From: Ramlibacter sp.
GTDB taxonomy: Bacteria > Pseudomonadota > Gammaproteobacteria > Burkholderiales > Burkholderiaceae_C
Length of the DNA: 64,000 nucleotides
Assembly: GCF_028291745.1 (NCBI RefSeq)
Contig: NZ_JAQGNQ010000056.1
Span: forward strand, 124,001-188,000
Reading direction: 5' to 3'
The stretch's first letter is position 1. The number at the start of each line of letters is the position of its first letter. Of this stretch, positions 1 through 8,871 are shown piece after piece. The position numbers and the translations under genes were made by a program. The notes under the pieces were generated by a model. The model saw only the letters and a program-made list of their open reading frames with translations, did no database searches and had not been told where the DNA came from.

Positions 1-635
1 TGCGCCTGCAGGAGGACGAGCGAGGCCGCATCGCCCGCGAGTTGCACGACGAGCTGGCGCAGGAGTGCGTGGGCATCCGCGTGGAAGCCGCCGGCATCGA
101 GGACGAGGGCCGCGCGCGCGACCTGCCCGCGGTCGCCGCCAGCGCGCGCGCGATCCGAGAGGCGGTCGACCGGCTGCACGCGGTGGTCCGCGGCATGCTC
201 ACCCGGCTGCGGCCGCCGATGCTGGATGCCCTGGGCCTGGAGGCCAGCCTTCACGCCTTGGGCAGCGGCTGGTCGCAGCGCCATGGCATCGCCTGCAACG
301 TGCAAGTCGCCGCCTGCTGCGAGGGCCTGCTCGACGAAGCGCGCGTCGCGCTGTATCGCGTCGCGCAGGAGGCGCTGACCAATGTGGCGCGGCACGCGGG
401 TGCAGCGCACGTGCAACTGGCGCTGGCTACCGAAGGTGATGGCCACGGCCTCTTGCTGACGGTGGATGACGATGGCTGCGGCATGGCGCAGGGCCGGCGC
501 CATGCGGGCCTGGGCCTGGTCGGGATGGCCGAACGGGTCGCGGGCCTCGGCGGCACGCTGGCTCTCACGGCCTCGCCGCGCGGGGGCCTGCGCGTCGCGG
601 TGCGGGTGCCGGCCGTACCGGAGTTGGCCGCTTGA
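1..635 (+). CDS. NarL-type sensor histidine kinase, C-terminal part (5' truncated by window)
   Basis: The reading frame is open from base 3, so the start lies upstream of the window; the listed ORF start at 42 is internal. The visible residues begin with an H-box of the HisKA_3 family (RIARELHDELAQE), followed by a dimerisation helix pair and an HATPase_c domain with N-box (EALTNVARHA) and G-box (DDDGCGM, GLGLVGM). This is the phosphotransfer core of a NarX/UhpB-class kinase; its sensory part is not visible. The stop overlaps the TTG start of the response regulator that follows, so the two form a translationally coupled two-component pair. The stimulus cannot be inferred. Confidence 0.93.
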   Translation, partial: RLQEDERGRIARELHDELAQECVGIRVEAAGIEDEGRARDLPAVAASARAIREAVDRLHAVVRGMLTRLRPPMLDALGLEASLHALGSGWSQRHGIACNVQVAACCEGLLDEARVALYRVAQEALTNVARHAGAAHVQLALATEGDGHGLLLTVDDDGCGMAQGRRHAGLGLVGMAERVAGLGGTLALTASPRGGLRVAVRVPAVPELAA

Positions 636-1273
636 TCCGCATCCTGCTGGTCGACGACCATGCCGTCGTGCGCGAGGGCTATCGCCGCTTCCTGGAGCGC
701 AGCGACGATCTTCGGGTGGTGGGCGACGCCGAGGATGCCGACGCGGGCTTCTACCTCTGGACGCAGTGCCTGCCCGACGTGACCGTGGTGGATCTCTCCA
801 TGCGCGGCGCCGGCGGGATGAAGCTGTTGACGCGCATCCTGGCCCGCTTGCCCGAGGCGCGCTGCCTCGTCTTCAGCATGTACGAAGGCGCACTGGTGGC
901 GCAACGCGCGCTCGAAGCGGGCGCCCGCGGCTATGTCACCAAGGGCAGCCAACCCGAAGTGCTGGTGCAGGCCGTGCGCGCCGCGCATGCCGGCCGCATC
1001 TACCTGAGTGCGGACATCGTCCAGAGTCGCACGGCCCTGGCGGAAGATGCGCGGCGCCTGGCGGCGCTCACCGGCAAGGAGCACGAGATCTTCCGCCTGC
1101 TGGCACAGGGCCGCGCGGTCGCCGACATCGCGCAGCTGCTGCACCTGAGCGCCAAGACCGTCGCCAATCACCAGTCGCAGATCCGGGAGAAGCTGGGGCT
1201 CGCCACGCCGGCGGCACTGGTACACCTCGCGCTGCGGCACGGCCTGATCGACGCGACTGCGCCCGCCTTCTAG
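632..1273 (+). CDS. LuxR/NarL-family response regulator
   Basis: This 213-residue protein has a receiver domain (acidic pair D8/D9, phospho-acceptor D54 in VVDLSM, lysine in YVTKGS) and a C-terminal LuxR-type helix-turn-helix (LSAKTVANHQSQIREKLG). The TTG start overlaps the kinase stop by four bases (TTGA), which marks it as the cognate regulator of the upstream kinase. It should bind DNA as a phosphorylated dimer. The TonB-dependent receptor 68 bases downstream on the same strand is a plausible target, but this is inference. The architecture and length are those of a complete NarL/FixJ regulator. Confidence 0.95.
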   Translation: MIRILLVDDHAVVREGYRRFLERSDDLRVVGDAEDADAGFYLWTQCLPDVTVVDLSMRGAGGMKLLTRILARLPEARCLVFSMYEGALVAQRALEAGARGYVTKGSQPEVLVQAVRAAHAGRIYLSADIVQSRTALAEDARRLAALTGKEHEIFRLLAQGRAVADIAQLLHLSAKTVANHQSQIREKLGLATPAALVHLALRHGLIDATAPAF

Positions 1274-1341
1274 GGACACCCCGGGGCAGCGCCGGGAAAT
1301 CCTCCCTTGGTCCCTGCGCGCGAACCGGTACGCTGGCCGGC

Positions 1342-3555
1342 ATGACGCCGCACCGCCGCCGCCTCCTGCTGCTGCCGATGTTCCCTGTCCTTGCGGCTTC
1401 CGCTTGCGCGCAGGAGGTGCCGACGCTGCCCGAGGTCACCGTGATCCAGCAGGCGCCGCTGCCCGGCTTCGGCATTCCGCGCGCGCTCTATCCGGGCAAC
1501 GCGCAGCAGGCGGACGAAGCGGCGCGCCGCGAATCGGGCGCCTCCAACCTGGCGGAGTTCATGAACCGCCGCCTGCAGGGCGTGATCGCCAGCGACGTCC
1601 AGGGCAGCCCTTTCCAGGTGGACATCACCTATCGCGGCCAGCGCCTGTCGCCGCTGCTCGGAACGCCGCAGGGACTGTCGCTGTACCTCGATGGCGTGCG
1701 CATGAACCAGCCCTTCGGCGACATCGTCAGCTGGGACTTGCTGCCCGAAGCAGCGATCGCCGACCTGGTGCTGGTGCCCGGGTCGAATCCGCTCTATGGC
1801 CTGAACACGCTGGCCGGCGCGCTGGTGCTCACCACCCGATCGGGCCTCACGCATCCGGGTGGCGAGGCGGAGATCTCCTTCGGCAGCGGCCAGCGCAAGC
1901 GACTGGACTTCGCGCAGGGGCGGCGCAACGAGGACGGCTCGCATCTGTTCGTCGCCGCGACGCTGTTCGACGAGCAGGGCTGGCGCGACCGGTCAAGTGG
2001 AAAGCTCGCCAACGTGTTCCTGAAAGGCGGACGCAAGCAGGCCGACACGGACTGGAGCGTGAGCTTGCTGGTGGCGGGCAGCAATCTCGCGGGCAACGGC
2101 CTCCTCAACGAATCGCTGGCCGCGGCGGACTGGCGGGCCGTCTACACCGCGCCGGACCGCACCCGCAGCCAGGACACGCTGCTGACCTTCCAGGGCAGCC
2201 ACACGCTCGACGCGGACACCACGCTTGCCCTGCAATCGTGGCTGCGCAGCAGCAGCCGCGACGGCAGCACCGGCGACATCGCGCAGGTCGACGCCGGCAC
2301 CTCGGTGAGCCCCCCGCCTGCCACCTTCAACCGCAGCCGCTCGCGCCAGGACGAGGCCGGCCTTGCGTTGCAATGGACCCGCGCGCGCGGCAGCCACGAA
2401 CTCACGCTCGGCGGCGAAGTCGCCACGAACCGGCTGCGGCACGACCAGTTCACGCAGGACGCCGTGTTCGATGCGGACCGCAACGCAGTGCCCGTGGCGG
2501 GGACCGAGGAACAGCACGAGGTGGCGCTGCGCGGACGCACGCAGCGCCTGGCGCTGTTCGCCGCCGACATCGTGACGCTGTCGCCGCGCACCTTGCTCAC
2601 GCCTTCCTTGCGCTGGAACCTGGTGCGGGTCGAGAACGCCTTGGGGCATCCCGATGCCGCGCTCGACGAGTCCTTCCGCTACAGCAAGCTGAATCCGGCC
2701 CTGGGGGCGAGCTACGTCGTGCGCGACGGCCTCGTCCTCTTCGGCAATGCGGCGCAAGGCAACCGCGTGCCCACCGCCCTGGAGCTCGGTTGCGCCGATC
2801 CCGCGCAGCCCTGCGTGCTGCCCACGGGACTGCAGGCCGACCCCTTCCTGCGCCAGGTGGTCAGCCGCACCTTCGAAGCCGGCGTGCGCGGCACCGTGAG
2901 CCAGGGCGTGCAGTGGTCCGCCGCGGTGTTCCGCACCGACAACCGCGACGACATCGTGTTCGTGCGCTCCGGCGTGTCGCAGGCCGGCTTCTTCACCAAC
3001 ATCGACCGCACGCGCCGGCAGGGTCTCGAACTCGCGGTGCAAGGTCGGCAACGCACATGGGACTGGAGCGCGAGCTACAACCACGTCGATGCGACCTATC
3101 AGTCCAGCGGCGTGCTGCCCGGTCCCCTGAGCACCGACACCACGCCCAACACCTTCCAGCCCGGTACGCGCCTCGCGGGCATTCCTAAGCAGGTGCTCAA
3201 GCTGTCCCTCGGCTGGCGCGCGCTGCCGCAAGTGCGGCTGGGCGTGGACCTGCTGGCCGCGAGTGGCCAGGTGGTCTCCGGCAATGAAAGCGGCAATGTG
3301 CCGCAGCTGGGCCGGGTCGCTGGCTACGGCGTGTTGAACGCCCGTGCGAGCTGGCTGTTCGCGCGCGGCTGGGAGGCCTGGCTGCGCGTGAACAACGTGA
3401 CCGACAAGCGCTTCGCCACCACCGCGGTCGGCAACTTCGATTTCTTTCCGGGCGGGCGGACGCTGGCCCCCGGGGAGGATCCGCAGCCGGCCCGCTTCAT
3501 CGGGCCGGCCGCGCCGCGCACGGCGTTCGTCGGCGTGCGCTACGTCTGGGACTAG
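1342..3555 (+). CDS. TonB-dependent outer-membrane receptor
   Basis: The start is the ATG at 1342 (MTPHRRRLLLLP), because it opens a typical signal peptide ending near ASACAQE; the longer ORF from 466 is an antisense/out-of-frame artefact over the regulator. The product is about 737 residues. A plug domain follows the signal peptide (LYLDGVRMNQPFGD, GSNPLYGLNTLAGALVL), then a long beta-barrel region with alternating aromatic strands and a C-terminus ending in GVRYVWD, as usual for outer-membrane barrels. Such receptors import siderophores, cobalamin, nickel or carbohydrate-like ligands using TonB-ExbBD energy. The ligand cannot be told from sequence. It lies downstream of a two-component pair and converges, with a 7-base gap, on the MFS gene. 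Confidence 0.93.
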   Translation: MTPHRRRLLLLPMFPVLAASACAQEVPTLPEVTVIQQAPLPGFGIPRALYPGNAQQADEAARRESGASNLAEFMNRRLQGVIASDVQGSPFQVDITYRGQRLSPLLGTPQGLSLYLDGVRMNQPFGDIVSWDLLPEAAIADLVLVPGSNPLYGLNTLAGALVLTTRSGLTHPGGEAEISFGSGQRKRLDFAQGRRNEDGSHLFVAATLFDEQGWRDRSSGKLANVFLKGGRKQADTDWSVSLLVAGSNLAGNGLLNESLAAADWRAVYTAPDRTRSQDTLLTFQGSHTLDADTTLALQSWLRSSSRDGSTGDIAQVDAGTSVSPPPATFNRSRSRQDEAGLALQWTRARGSHELTLGGEVATNRLRHDQFTQDAVFDADRNAVPVAGTEEQHEVALRGRTQRLALFAADIVTLSPRTLLTPSLRWNLVRVENALGHPDAALDESFRYSKLNPALGASYVVRDGLVLFGNAAQGNRVPTALELGCADPAQPCVLPTGLQADPFLRQVVSRTFEAGVRGTVSQGVQWSAAVFRTDNRDDIVFVRSGVSQAGFFTNIDRTRRQGLELAVQGRQRTWDWSASYNHVDATYQSSGVLPGPLSTDTTPNTFQPGTRLAGIPKQVLKLSLGWRALPQVRLGVDLLAASGQVVSGNESGNVPQLGRVAGYGVLNARASWLFARGWEAWLRVNNVTDKRFATTAVGNFDFFPGGRTLAPGEDPQPARFIGPAAPRTAFVGVRYVWD

Positions 3556-3562
3556 CGCCTGA

Positions 3563-4876
3563 TCACGCTGGTTCCAGCGACTCGGACCGCAGCGCCTGGC
3601 CCATGGTCTCCGGCAGCAGCGAAGCGGCAATGATGATCAGGCCGTAGGCACCCACCGCAAAGAAGCCGATCGCCTGCCCGAGCGAGATCGTGCCGCTCAG
3701 GGCGCCGACGAGCGCCGGGAACACCGCACCCACGGCGCGTCCGAAGTTGAAGCAGAAGCCGACGCCCGAGCCGCGGATCTCCGTGGGATAGAGCTCGTTG
3801 AAGAACGCGCCGATCGGGCTGTAGATCCCGGAGGCGAAGAAGCCGAGCGGAAACCCGAGGAACAGCATCGCGGTGTTGCCGATGTCCAGGAAGGTGTAGG
3901 CCAGCACCGTGAGCGCCGAGCAGATCGAGAACAGGTAGAAGCACTTGCGCCGGCCGATGACGTCCGTGAGGTACGCGCTGATCACGTAGCCGAGAAACGA
4001 AGCGGAAATCACCACCATCAGGTAGCCCCCGGTGTTGAGCACCGAGAGCGAGCGCGTGGTCTTCAGGTACGTGGGCAGCCACACCATGATGGCGTAGAAG
4101 CCGCCTTGCGCTCCCACGGCCAGCAGCGAGGCGAACAGCGTGATGCGCAGGTACGGTCCCTGGAAGATGCGCAGGCTGCTGGCCCGCGCGGCGCCTTGCT
4201 GGTACTTGCGCTGCACCGCGACGAAGCTGCTCGGCTCCTCGATGAAGCGGCGGATGAAGAACACGAAGGCGGCCGGCAGCAGACCCGCCGCGAACAGCAC
4301 TCGCCAGGCATGCTGCGGCGGCAATACCGAGAACAGGAAGGTGTAGAGCAGCGCCGCCGCGGCCCAGCCCACGGCCCACCCGCTGTGCACCACGCCATTG
4401 CCCTTGCCGCGATGCTGCGGGCGGATGATCTCGCCGATCAGCAAGGCGCCGGCCGCCCATTCGCCACCGAAGCCGAGTCCCTGCAGGATGCGCACCACCA
4501 GCAGCTCGGAGTACGAGTTGGTGAAGGCGCTCAGCGCCGTGAACACCGCGAACCACACGACCGTGAGCTGCAGCGTGCGCACGCGGCCGATGCGGTCGCA
4601 GATGATGCCGGCCATCCAGCCGCCGATGGACGACGACAGCAACGCCCCCGTCGCCAGCATGCCGGCGTCGCCGCGCGACATGCCCCAGGCCGCGATCAGC
4701 GTCGGGATCACGAAGCTGTACAGGTTGGCGTCCATCGCGTCGAGCGACCAGCCTCCGAAGCAGGCCCAGAAGGTCCTGCGCTCCTTGCTTCCCAGTTCCT
4801 TGTACCAGGCGAACGCGCCGCCTGCGCCGGCGGGTACGCCCGCCAGCTCCTGCTGGCCCAACGAAGTGCTCTCCAT
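3563..4876 (-). CDS. MFS transporter, sialate/aromatic-acid:H+ symporter type
   Basis: A 437-residue permease with about 12 hydrophobic segments. The motif GGWSLDAMDANLYSFVIPTL in TM1 and DRIGRVRTL in loop 2-3 are typical of MFS proton symporters for organic acids (SHS/AAHS groups), as is GFGGEWAAGALL. I chose ATG 4876 because GGAGA lies just upstream; the ORF-track start at 4915 is a TTG 13 codons earlier without a better site. It lies 51 bases behind the cupin gene and is probably co-transcribed with it. The divergent GntR-type regulator suggests that the pair handles an inducible carboxylic or aromatic acid. The substrate is unknown. Confidence 0.9.
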   Translation of the reverse strand: MESTSLGQQELAGVPAGAGGAFAWYKELGSKERRTFWACFGGWSLDAMDANLYSFVIPTLIAAWGMSRGDAGMLATGALLSSSIGGWMAGIICDRIGRVRTLQLTVVWFAVFTALSAFTNSYSELLVVRILQGLGFGGEWAAGALLIGEIIRPQHRGKGNGVVHSGWAVGWAAAALLYTFLFSVLPPQHAWRVLFAAGLLPAAFVFFIRRFIEEPSSFVAVQRKYQQGAARASSLRIFQGPYLRITLFASLLAVGAQGGFYAIMVWLPTYLKTTRSLSVLNTGGYLMVVISASFLGYVISAYLTDVIGRRKCFYLFSICSALTVLAYTFLDIGNTAMLFLGFPLGFFASGIYSPIGAFFNELYPTEIRGSGVGFCFNFGRAVGAVFPALVGALSGTISLGQAIGFFAVGAYGLIIIAASLLPETMGQALRSESLEPA

Positions 4877-4927
4877 GCTTGTCTCCAGGTGATTATGTTT
4901 TTGGAACGTCGTCAAGGGCGCACGGGC

Positions 4928-5389
4928 TCAACCCACCACGTGGCCCCATTTCTTCTGCCAGTCCTGGCCCACCAGGTCCACGATGCCGCCATCCTTTTCG
5001 AAGAACTTGTTGGGCACCTGGAAGATGGCCAGCATCAGGCCGCCCTCGGGCGTGTACGCGGAGTGGCGGCTGCCGGCGGGCCGGTAGACGAATTCGCCGG
5101 GGCCGACCTCCAGGCCCTTCTCCGGACCTTCGGTGTCCACCAGGCGGCCTTCGATCATGTAGGTCTGCTCCATCAGCGCATGCTCGTGGTCCGGCAGCAG
5201 CGCACCCGGCTCCATCTTCAGCAGCACGGTCAGCAGCCCGCTCTTCGGATCGACCATGAGCGTCTTGACCTGGCAGCCGGGGTACTTGATCGGCTCCCAT
5301 TCCATGTCGTTGGCGTGCACGACACGGGAGGCAAGCGCGCCGAGTCCGGCGTGGTTCCTGGCGTTGGGGGTGAATGCGGTGACCGTCAT
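4928..5389 (-). CDS. ChrR-like cupin domain protein
   Basis: A 153-residue single-domain cupin. The first cupin motif carries likely metal ligands (PDHEHALMEQTYMIEGRL) and the second is GPGEFVYRPAGSRHSAY, so a divalent metal site formed by two His, one Glu and a further His is plausible. The ATG at 5389 is preceded by CAGGAG, which settles the start against the longer ORF from 5449. Related stand-alone cupins include dioxygenases acting on small aromatic or keto compounds and anti-sigma ChrR-like domains; there is no anti-sigma extension here, so an enzyme is more likely. It is the first gene of a likely operon with the MFS symporter. Confidence 0.85.
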   Translation of the reverse strand: MTVTAFTPNARNHAGLGALASRVVHANDMEWEPIKYPGCQVKTLMVDPKSGLLTVLLKMEPGALLPDHEHALMEQTYMIEGRLVDTEGPEKGLEVGPGEFVYRPAGSRHSAYTPEGGLMLAIFQVPNKFFEKDGGIVDLVGQDWQKKWGHVVG

Positions 5390-5448
5390 GGGAACTCCTG
5401 GGTTGTTCGGGCGTATGGTCGGCAAGCCGGCGGCGATGCGCAATACCA

Positions 5449-5473
5449 ATTGGTGTCGCCACGGTGTACCAAT
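5449..5473. promoter_or_regulatory. Candidate GntR operator 1
   Basis: Two inverted half-sites, ATTGGTGT and GTGTACCAAT, lie in the cupin/regulator divergent intergenic region. The same ATTGGTRYAC half-site recurs about 75 bases away. The overlapping ACCAATTGGT at 5445 is a perfect palindrome. The arrangement fits binding of a dimeric FCD-type GntR regulator that controls both divergent units. Confidence 0.5.
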
Positions 5474-5546
5474 GCGCGGGGATTTCCCCTAAAGCTTCGG
5501 TTTTCGAGGGAAAGCACTGCCGCGCCAGCCCGCCGCGGCGGGGATC

Positions 5547-5570
5547 ATTGGTACACCCAAGTGCACCAAT
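5547..5570. promoter_or_regulatory. Candidate GntR operator 2, near-perfect 24-bp palindrome
   Basis: The half-site ATTGGTACAC is separated by four bases from GTGCACCAAT; the arms are complementary except at one position. It ends seven bases before the regulator's ATG, so occupancy should block its translation start region or promoter. This suggests autorepression. It shares its half-site with operator 1. Confidence 0.6.
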
Positions 5571-5577
5571 CCGCCCC

Positions 5578-6249
5578 ATGACGCCTGCCGCCACCCTGCG
5601 CGACGCGATCCGGGCCCGGCTGAAGTCGGGCCAATGGCCACCGGGCCACCGCATCCCGACCGAGCGCGAGCTCGGCGAGCAGTTCGGCGTGAGCCGCACC
5701 ACGGTGCGCCGCGTGCTGGCGGACTTCAAGGACCAGAAGCTGATCACGCCGACCGTGGGCAGCGGCACCTACGTGTCCGACGACATCGGCACGCTGCTCG
5801 CGCACAACGCGGCCGGCCTGCATCTGGACGGCATCAGTCCTTCGGAGCTGATGGAGGCGCGCCTGGTCCTCGAACCCGCGGTCGTCGAGATGGTCGTTGC
5901 GAACGCAACCGTCGGCGACTTCGCCCGCATGCTGACCTGCTGCGAGCGCGCCGAGTCGGCGCCCTCGCTGGAGGAGTTCGAATATTGGGACGGCATGCTG
6001 CACGAGGTGATTGCCGAAGCGGCGCACAACGGCTTCATGCTCAACGTGTTCCGCCTGATGAACCAGGTCCGCTCCCGCGCCGAGTGGGGCCTGTTGAAGA
6101 AGCGCAGCGTGACGCCCGAACGCCGCGCCGAGTACGAGAAGGAGCATCGCAACATCGTGCAGGCGCTGCGCGAGCGCGATGCGCAGACCGCCAAGGAAGC
6201 AACCCGGGTCCATCTCGCCCACGTGCGCAGGAACATGGTGGGGTATTAG
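5578..6249 (+). CDS. GntR/FadR (FCD) family transcriptional regulator
   Basis: A 223-residue regulator. Residues 5-70 form the winged helix-turn-helix (HRIPTERELGEQFGVSRTTVRRVL, then GSGTYVSDD), and the rest is an all-helical FCD effector domain beginning at LMEARLVLEPAVVEMV. I chose ATG 5578, since the ORF extension from 5464 covers the operator palindromes. It is divergent from the cupin-MFS pair, the classic layout for a local repressor that releases on binding a carboxylate. Two matching palindromes lie in the shared intergenic region. The effector is unknown but is likely to be a substrate of the neighbouring permease. Confidence 0.92.
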   Translation: MTPAATLRDAIRARLKSGQWPPGHRIPTERELGEQFGVSRTTVRRVLADFKDQKLITPTVGSGTYVSDDIGTLLAHNAAGLHLDGISPSELMEARLVLEPAVVEMVVANATVGDFARMLTCCERAESAPSLEEFEYWDGMLHEVIAEAAHNGFMLNVFRLMNQVRSRAEWGLLKKRSVTPERRAEYEKEHRNIVQALRERDAQTAKEATRVHLAHVRRNMVGY

Positions 6250-6272
6250 GATCCCGCCATGCGGAGGTCCCC

Positions 6273-6902
6273 TTGACTGCGATGCTCGCCGCGCGCGGCG
6301 TCGCCCGGCGCATGGGCGAGCGCATGGTGTTCCGGCGCCTCGACTTCGCCTGGGATGCGCCGCGCATGCTGTGCGTGCGTGCCCCCAACGGCGCGGGCAA
6401 GACGACCTTGCTGGCGCTGCTGGCCGGCGCGCTGGCGCCCGATGCCGGGGAGATCCTGGTGCAGGGCCACAGCCTCGCCGCGCAGCCGCAGGCGGCACGC
6501 CGCCTGCTCGCCTACGTGCCGGACGACTGCCCCGTCTACCCCTTTCTCACCGGGCGCGAATGGCTCGCCTTCGTGCAGGGCCTGCGCGGCTGCGACGACA
6601 GCATCGCGCAAGAGCTGCTGGTCGCCTTGCAGCTGCAGTCGCAGCTGGATGTGCGCTTCGGCGCGATGTCGCTCGGCACCGCCCGCAAGTTCCTGCTGGT
6701 CTCGGCGCTGATGTGCGCCACGCCCGTGCTCCTGCTCGACGAACCCACCAACGGCCTGGATGCGGCCTCCTTCGAAGTCCTGCGGGAGCAGCTGGCGCAG
6801 CGCGCGCAACGGGGACTGGTGGTCCTCACCTGCCATGACATCGGCCAGCAACAGCGGCTGGGCGCGCAGCCGATAGAACTCGCCTCGCTGCAAGCGGCAT
6901 GA
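6273..6902 (+). CDS. ABC transporter ATP-binding protein
   Basis: About 209 residues. Walker A is APNGAGKTT (near residue 40), Walker B is PVLLLDEPTNGLD, and the H-loop is LTCHD. The usual LSGGQ signature is replaced by MSLGTARKF, as in CcmA-like and other small exporter ATPases. The TTG at 6273 is five bases after GGAGG and is the best start; ATG 6282 is an alternative. It overlaps the following membrane protein by ATGA, so the two form an ABC module without a binding protein, probably an exporter. The substrate is unknown. Confidence 0.88.
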   Translation: MTAMLAARGVARRMGERMVFRRLDFAWDAPRMLCVRAPNGAGKTTLLALLAGALAPDAGEILVQGHSLAAQPQAARRLLAYVPDDCPVYPFLTGREWLAFVQGLRGCDDSIAQELLVALQLQSQLDVRFGAMSLGTARKFLLVSALMCATPVLLLDEPTNGLDAASFEVLREQLAQRAQRGLVVLTCHDIGQQQRLGAQPIELASLQAA

Positions 6903-8092
6903 GTCTCTATCCCCAGCTGTGCGGCTGGCGGCTGCGGCATCTCGCGGCCGCCACCTTTGCCCTGCTGGTGCGGCGCTGGCACGCGATGGTGTTCCTGTTG
7001 TTGCTCCTGTCGCCGGCGGACATGCCGCTCGCGGAGCAGTTGCACCTGCTGGCCACGCCCGTGCTGCAGACGGTGCAGACGGACCATCCGGCGCGCTCCA
7101 TCGCAGTGTGGGCCACGATGCTGCTGCTGGCCTGGTCGTGGACGGCCTTGCAAGGACAGGCGGTGGCCGGTGGCAAGGCCTGGGACCACCTCACCGCGAT
7201 GCCGCTCGCGCCCCGCGTGGCGGCAGCCGTCGACCTCACCGTGCTGGCGATCGCCGACCTGCCCCTGTGGCTGCCCTTCGTCGCGGCCGTGGCTTCGCTC
7301 GCGCTCCAGCGCACGACCACCAGCGGCGCGATGGCAGCGGTGCTCGCGCTGGCCGGCCAGGTTCCGGTGGTGCAGTGCCTCGCGCTGCGCCGGCCGCGCG
7401 GCGTCGCGTATTGCGTGCTCGGCTCCTGCGCGGGCTTCGCGGCGATCGGTGCGAGCGGGCAGCCGTGGCTGTTGTGCGCAGGCACGTTGGCGGGCATGGC
7501 CGCCGGCCTGGCCCACAAGCCGCGTGCGAGGGCGCGCGCCCCCCGCCTGCGTCAACCCTGGCTCGCCTTGCGGGCGCACTGGTCCCCCGGCGTGCAGCTG
7601 GCCGCGATCACCGTGCGCTTTCTGTTCGGCACTGGCGCGCTCGGCCGGCATTTCGGACTGCTGCTCACGGCCGCGATGCCGGCGCCGCTGTTCGCCTTTC
7701 TCCAGCGCGGCGGCGTGCAAGCCCCGGTGATTGCCGTCGCCCTGCTCTTGCTGCTGCCGCCGCTGCTGTTCCGGGTGGCGGCCCTGGCTCTCGACGTGAA
7801 GCGCCTGCACCGGCCGATGGAGCGAATGCACGCAGCGCTCGGCATCGCGGCCGGCACGCTGTTTCGCATCACGCTGCTCGTGCTCTCGGCGGGATTCGCA
7901 GTGCTCTCGCTGCCGCTGGCGTTCACCCTCTGGCACGCAAGCGGTTCGCCGATGGCGCTTGCCCTGGTGCCGATCGGCATGGCGGCGATGGTCGCCATGG
8001 CCTGGCTGGATCGCAGCGGCGAGCGTGGCCGCTTCGTGTCGCGCGTGCTGGTGGCGGCGCTCGCCTGCGGCACGCTGTACGCGCTGCTGTGA
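6899..8092 (+). CDS. ABC-transporter-associated integral membrane protein
   Basis: This 397-residue, strongly hydrophobic protein has roughly ten predicted membrane segments and no motif I recognise. Its ATG overlaps the stop of the ATPase gene, so it is most simply the permease partner. The conserved glycine-rich EAA loop of importers is absent, which agrees with an export-type or ABC-2-like permease. It could also be a dedicated membrane protein for a small-molecule or peptide export function. Partnership with the ATPase is inferred from coupling; the substrate is not predictable. Confidence 0.75.
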   Translation: MSLYPQLCGWRLRHLAAATFALLVRRWHAMVFLLLLLSPADMPLAEQLHLLATPVLQTVQTDHPARSIAVWATMLLLAWSWTALQGQAVAGGKAWDHLTAMPLAPRVAAAVDLTVLAIADLPLWLPFVAAVASLALQRTTTSGAMAAVLALAGQVPVVQCLALRRPRGVAYCVLGSCAGFAAIGASGQPWLLCAGTLAGMAAGLAHKPRARARAPRLRQPWLALRAHWSPGVQLAAITVRFLFGTGALGRHFGLLLTAAMPAPLFAFLQRGGVQAPVIAVALLLLLPPLLFRVAALALDVKRLHRPMERMHAALGIAAGTLFRITLLVLSAGFAVLSLPLAFTLWHASGSPMALALVPIGMAAMVAMAWLDRSGERGRFVSRVLVAALACGTLYALL

Positions 8093-8100
8093 CCCGGCGA

Positions 8101-8499
8101 TCAGTGCCGCAGCTCGACCTCGGGCAGCACGCGCGCCGGCTGCGCCGTGCGATTGGCATGCACGCCCTTCATGACCGCGGCCAGGTAAGCCGGCGGGAGA
8201 TCGGCCACGGGTAGCGACTGGATCCGGATCGGCGCGCGCGGCACCGGGATCGGCGCCACCGGCGTCGCGACGTCCGGCAGGCGATCGGCGGCCCAGGCCG
8301 CTGCGCCATCGCCTTCGCGCGACACGGCGTATGCGAACCCGCCGCCCACGCTGGCCGCCACCCCCGCGGTCGCGAGAATGGCGGCCAGCACCGGATCGTG
8401 CAGCCACACCACGCTGGCGACGACGGCCGCGACCACCAGCAGCAATGCGGCAGCCAGCAGCAGGAAAGCGATGCGCGTTCGAGGGGTGGCAAGCGGCAC
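8101..8499 (-). CDS. Hypothetical protein with two N-terminal membrane helices
   Basis: A 132-residue protein starting with GTG at 8499 (GGAG lies upstream). Two hydrophobic stretches (IAFLLLAAALLLVVAAVVASVVWL and AAILATAGVAASVGGGFAYAV) are followed by a proline-rich tail of about 70 residues. No family is recognised. It converges on the ABC permease gene with an 8-base gap. Coding is supported by a complete frame with sensible membrane topology rather than by a known family. Confidence 0.6.
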   Translation of the reverse strand: MPLATPRTRIAFLLLAAALLLVVAAVVASVVWLHDPVLAAILATAGVAASVGGGFAYAVSREGDGAAAWAADRLPDVATPVAPIPVPRAPIRIQSLPVADLPPAYLAAVMKGVHANRTAQPARVLPEVELRH

Positions 8500-8634
8500 G
8501 GTGTGGCTCCCGGATCGATCGGCGAGAGGGTCATGCTAGCCGGATCGCGGCGCGCCACGGTGCCGCCTTGCGGCCCCCTCCTCCAATTGGGGTGGCGTCC
8601 TACGAACGTGCCGCGGCCGGCCAGTCCAACAGGG

Positions 8635-8769
8635 ATGATCAACATCGCCAACGCCTTCATCCTGCTCCTTGCCGTCGGTGCCGCGTGGCTGGGGGCCGCC
8701 GCGCTCGTCCGGAAGCGCACCGTCCGGCGCCGCAAGGAGGAGCAACGCAGCAGCAACGCAGCGTCTTGA
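8635..8769 (+). CDS. Small single-pass membrane protein (44 aa)
   Basis: The ATG at 8635 follows AGGG and opens a 44-residue peptide with one strong membrane helix (AFILLLAVGAAWLGAAALV) and a very basic tail (RKRTVRRRKEEQR), giving an N-out/C-in topology by the positive-inside rule. The upstream part of the longer ORF from 8398 is antisense to the neighbouring gene and is not coding. It is not a family I know; support comes only from composition and position. Confidence 0.45.
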   Translation: MINIANAFILLLAVGAAWLGAAALVRKRTVRRRKEEQRSSNAAS

Positions 8770-8871
8770 GGTGCGCGTCGAATGCCGGGCTGGCGCAGGA
8801 AAAGCGCTGGCGTCCTACATGGCTGTGTGTGCGCCTGTCACACAGTGAAGCCGGGCTAACAGAGGCATAAC

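Noticed and set aside
1993-3630. Long minus-strand ORF (545 aa) opposite the TonB receptor
   Set aside because: Antisense shadow in high-GC DNA; no family features and the plus-strand receptor explains the region.
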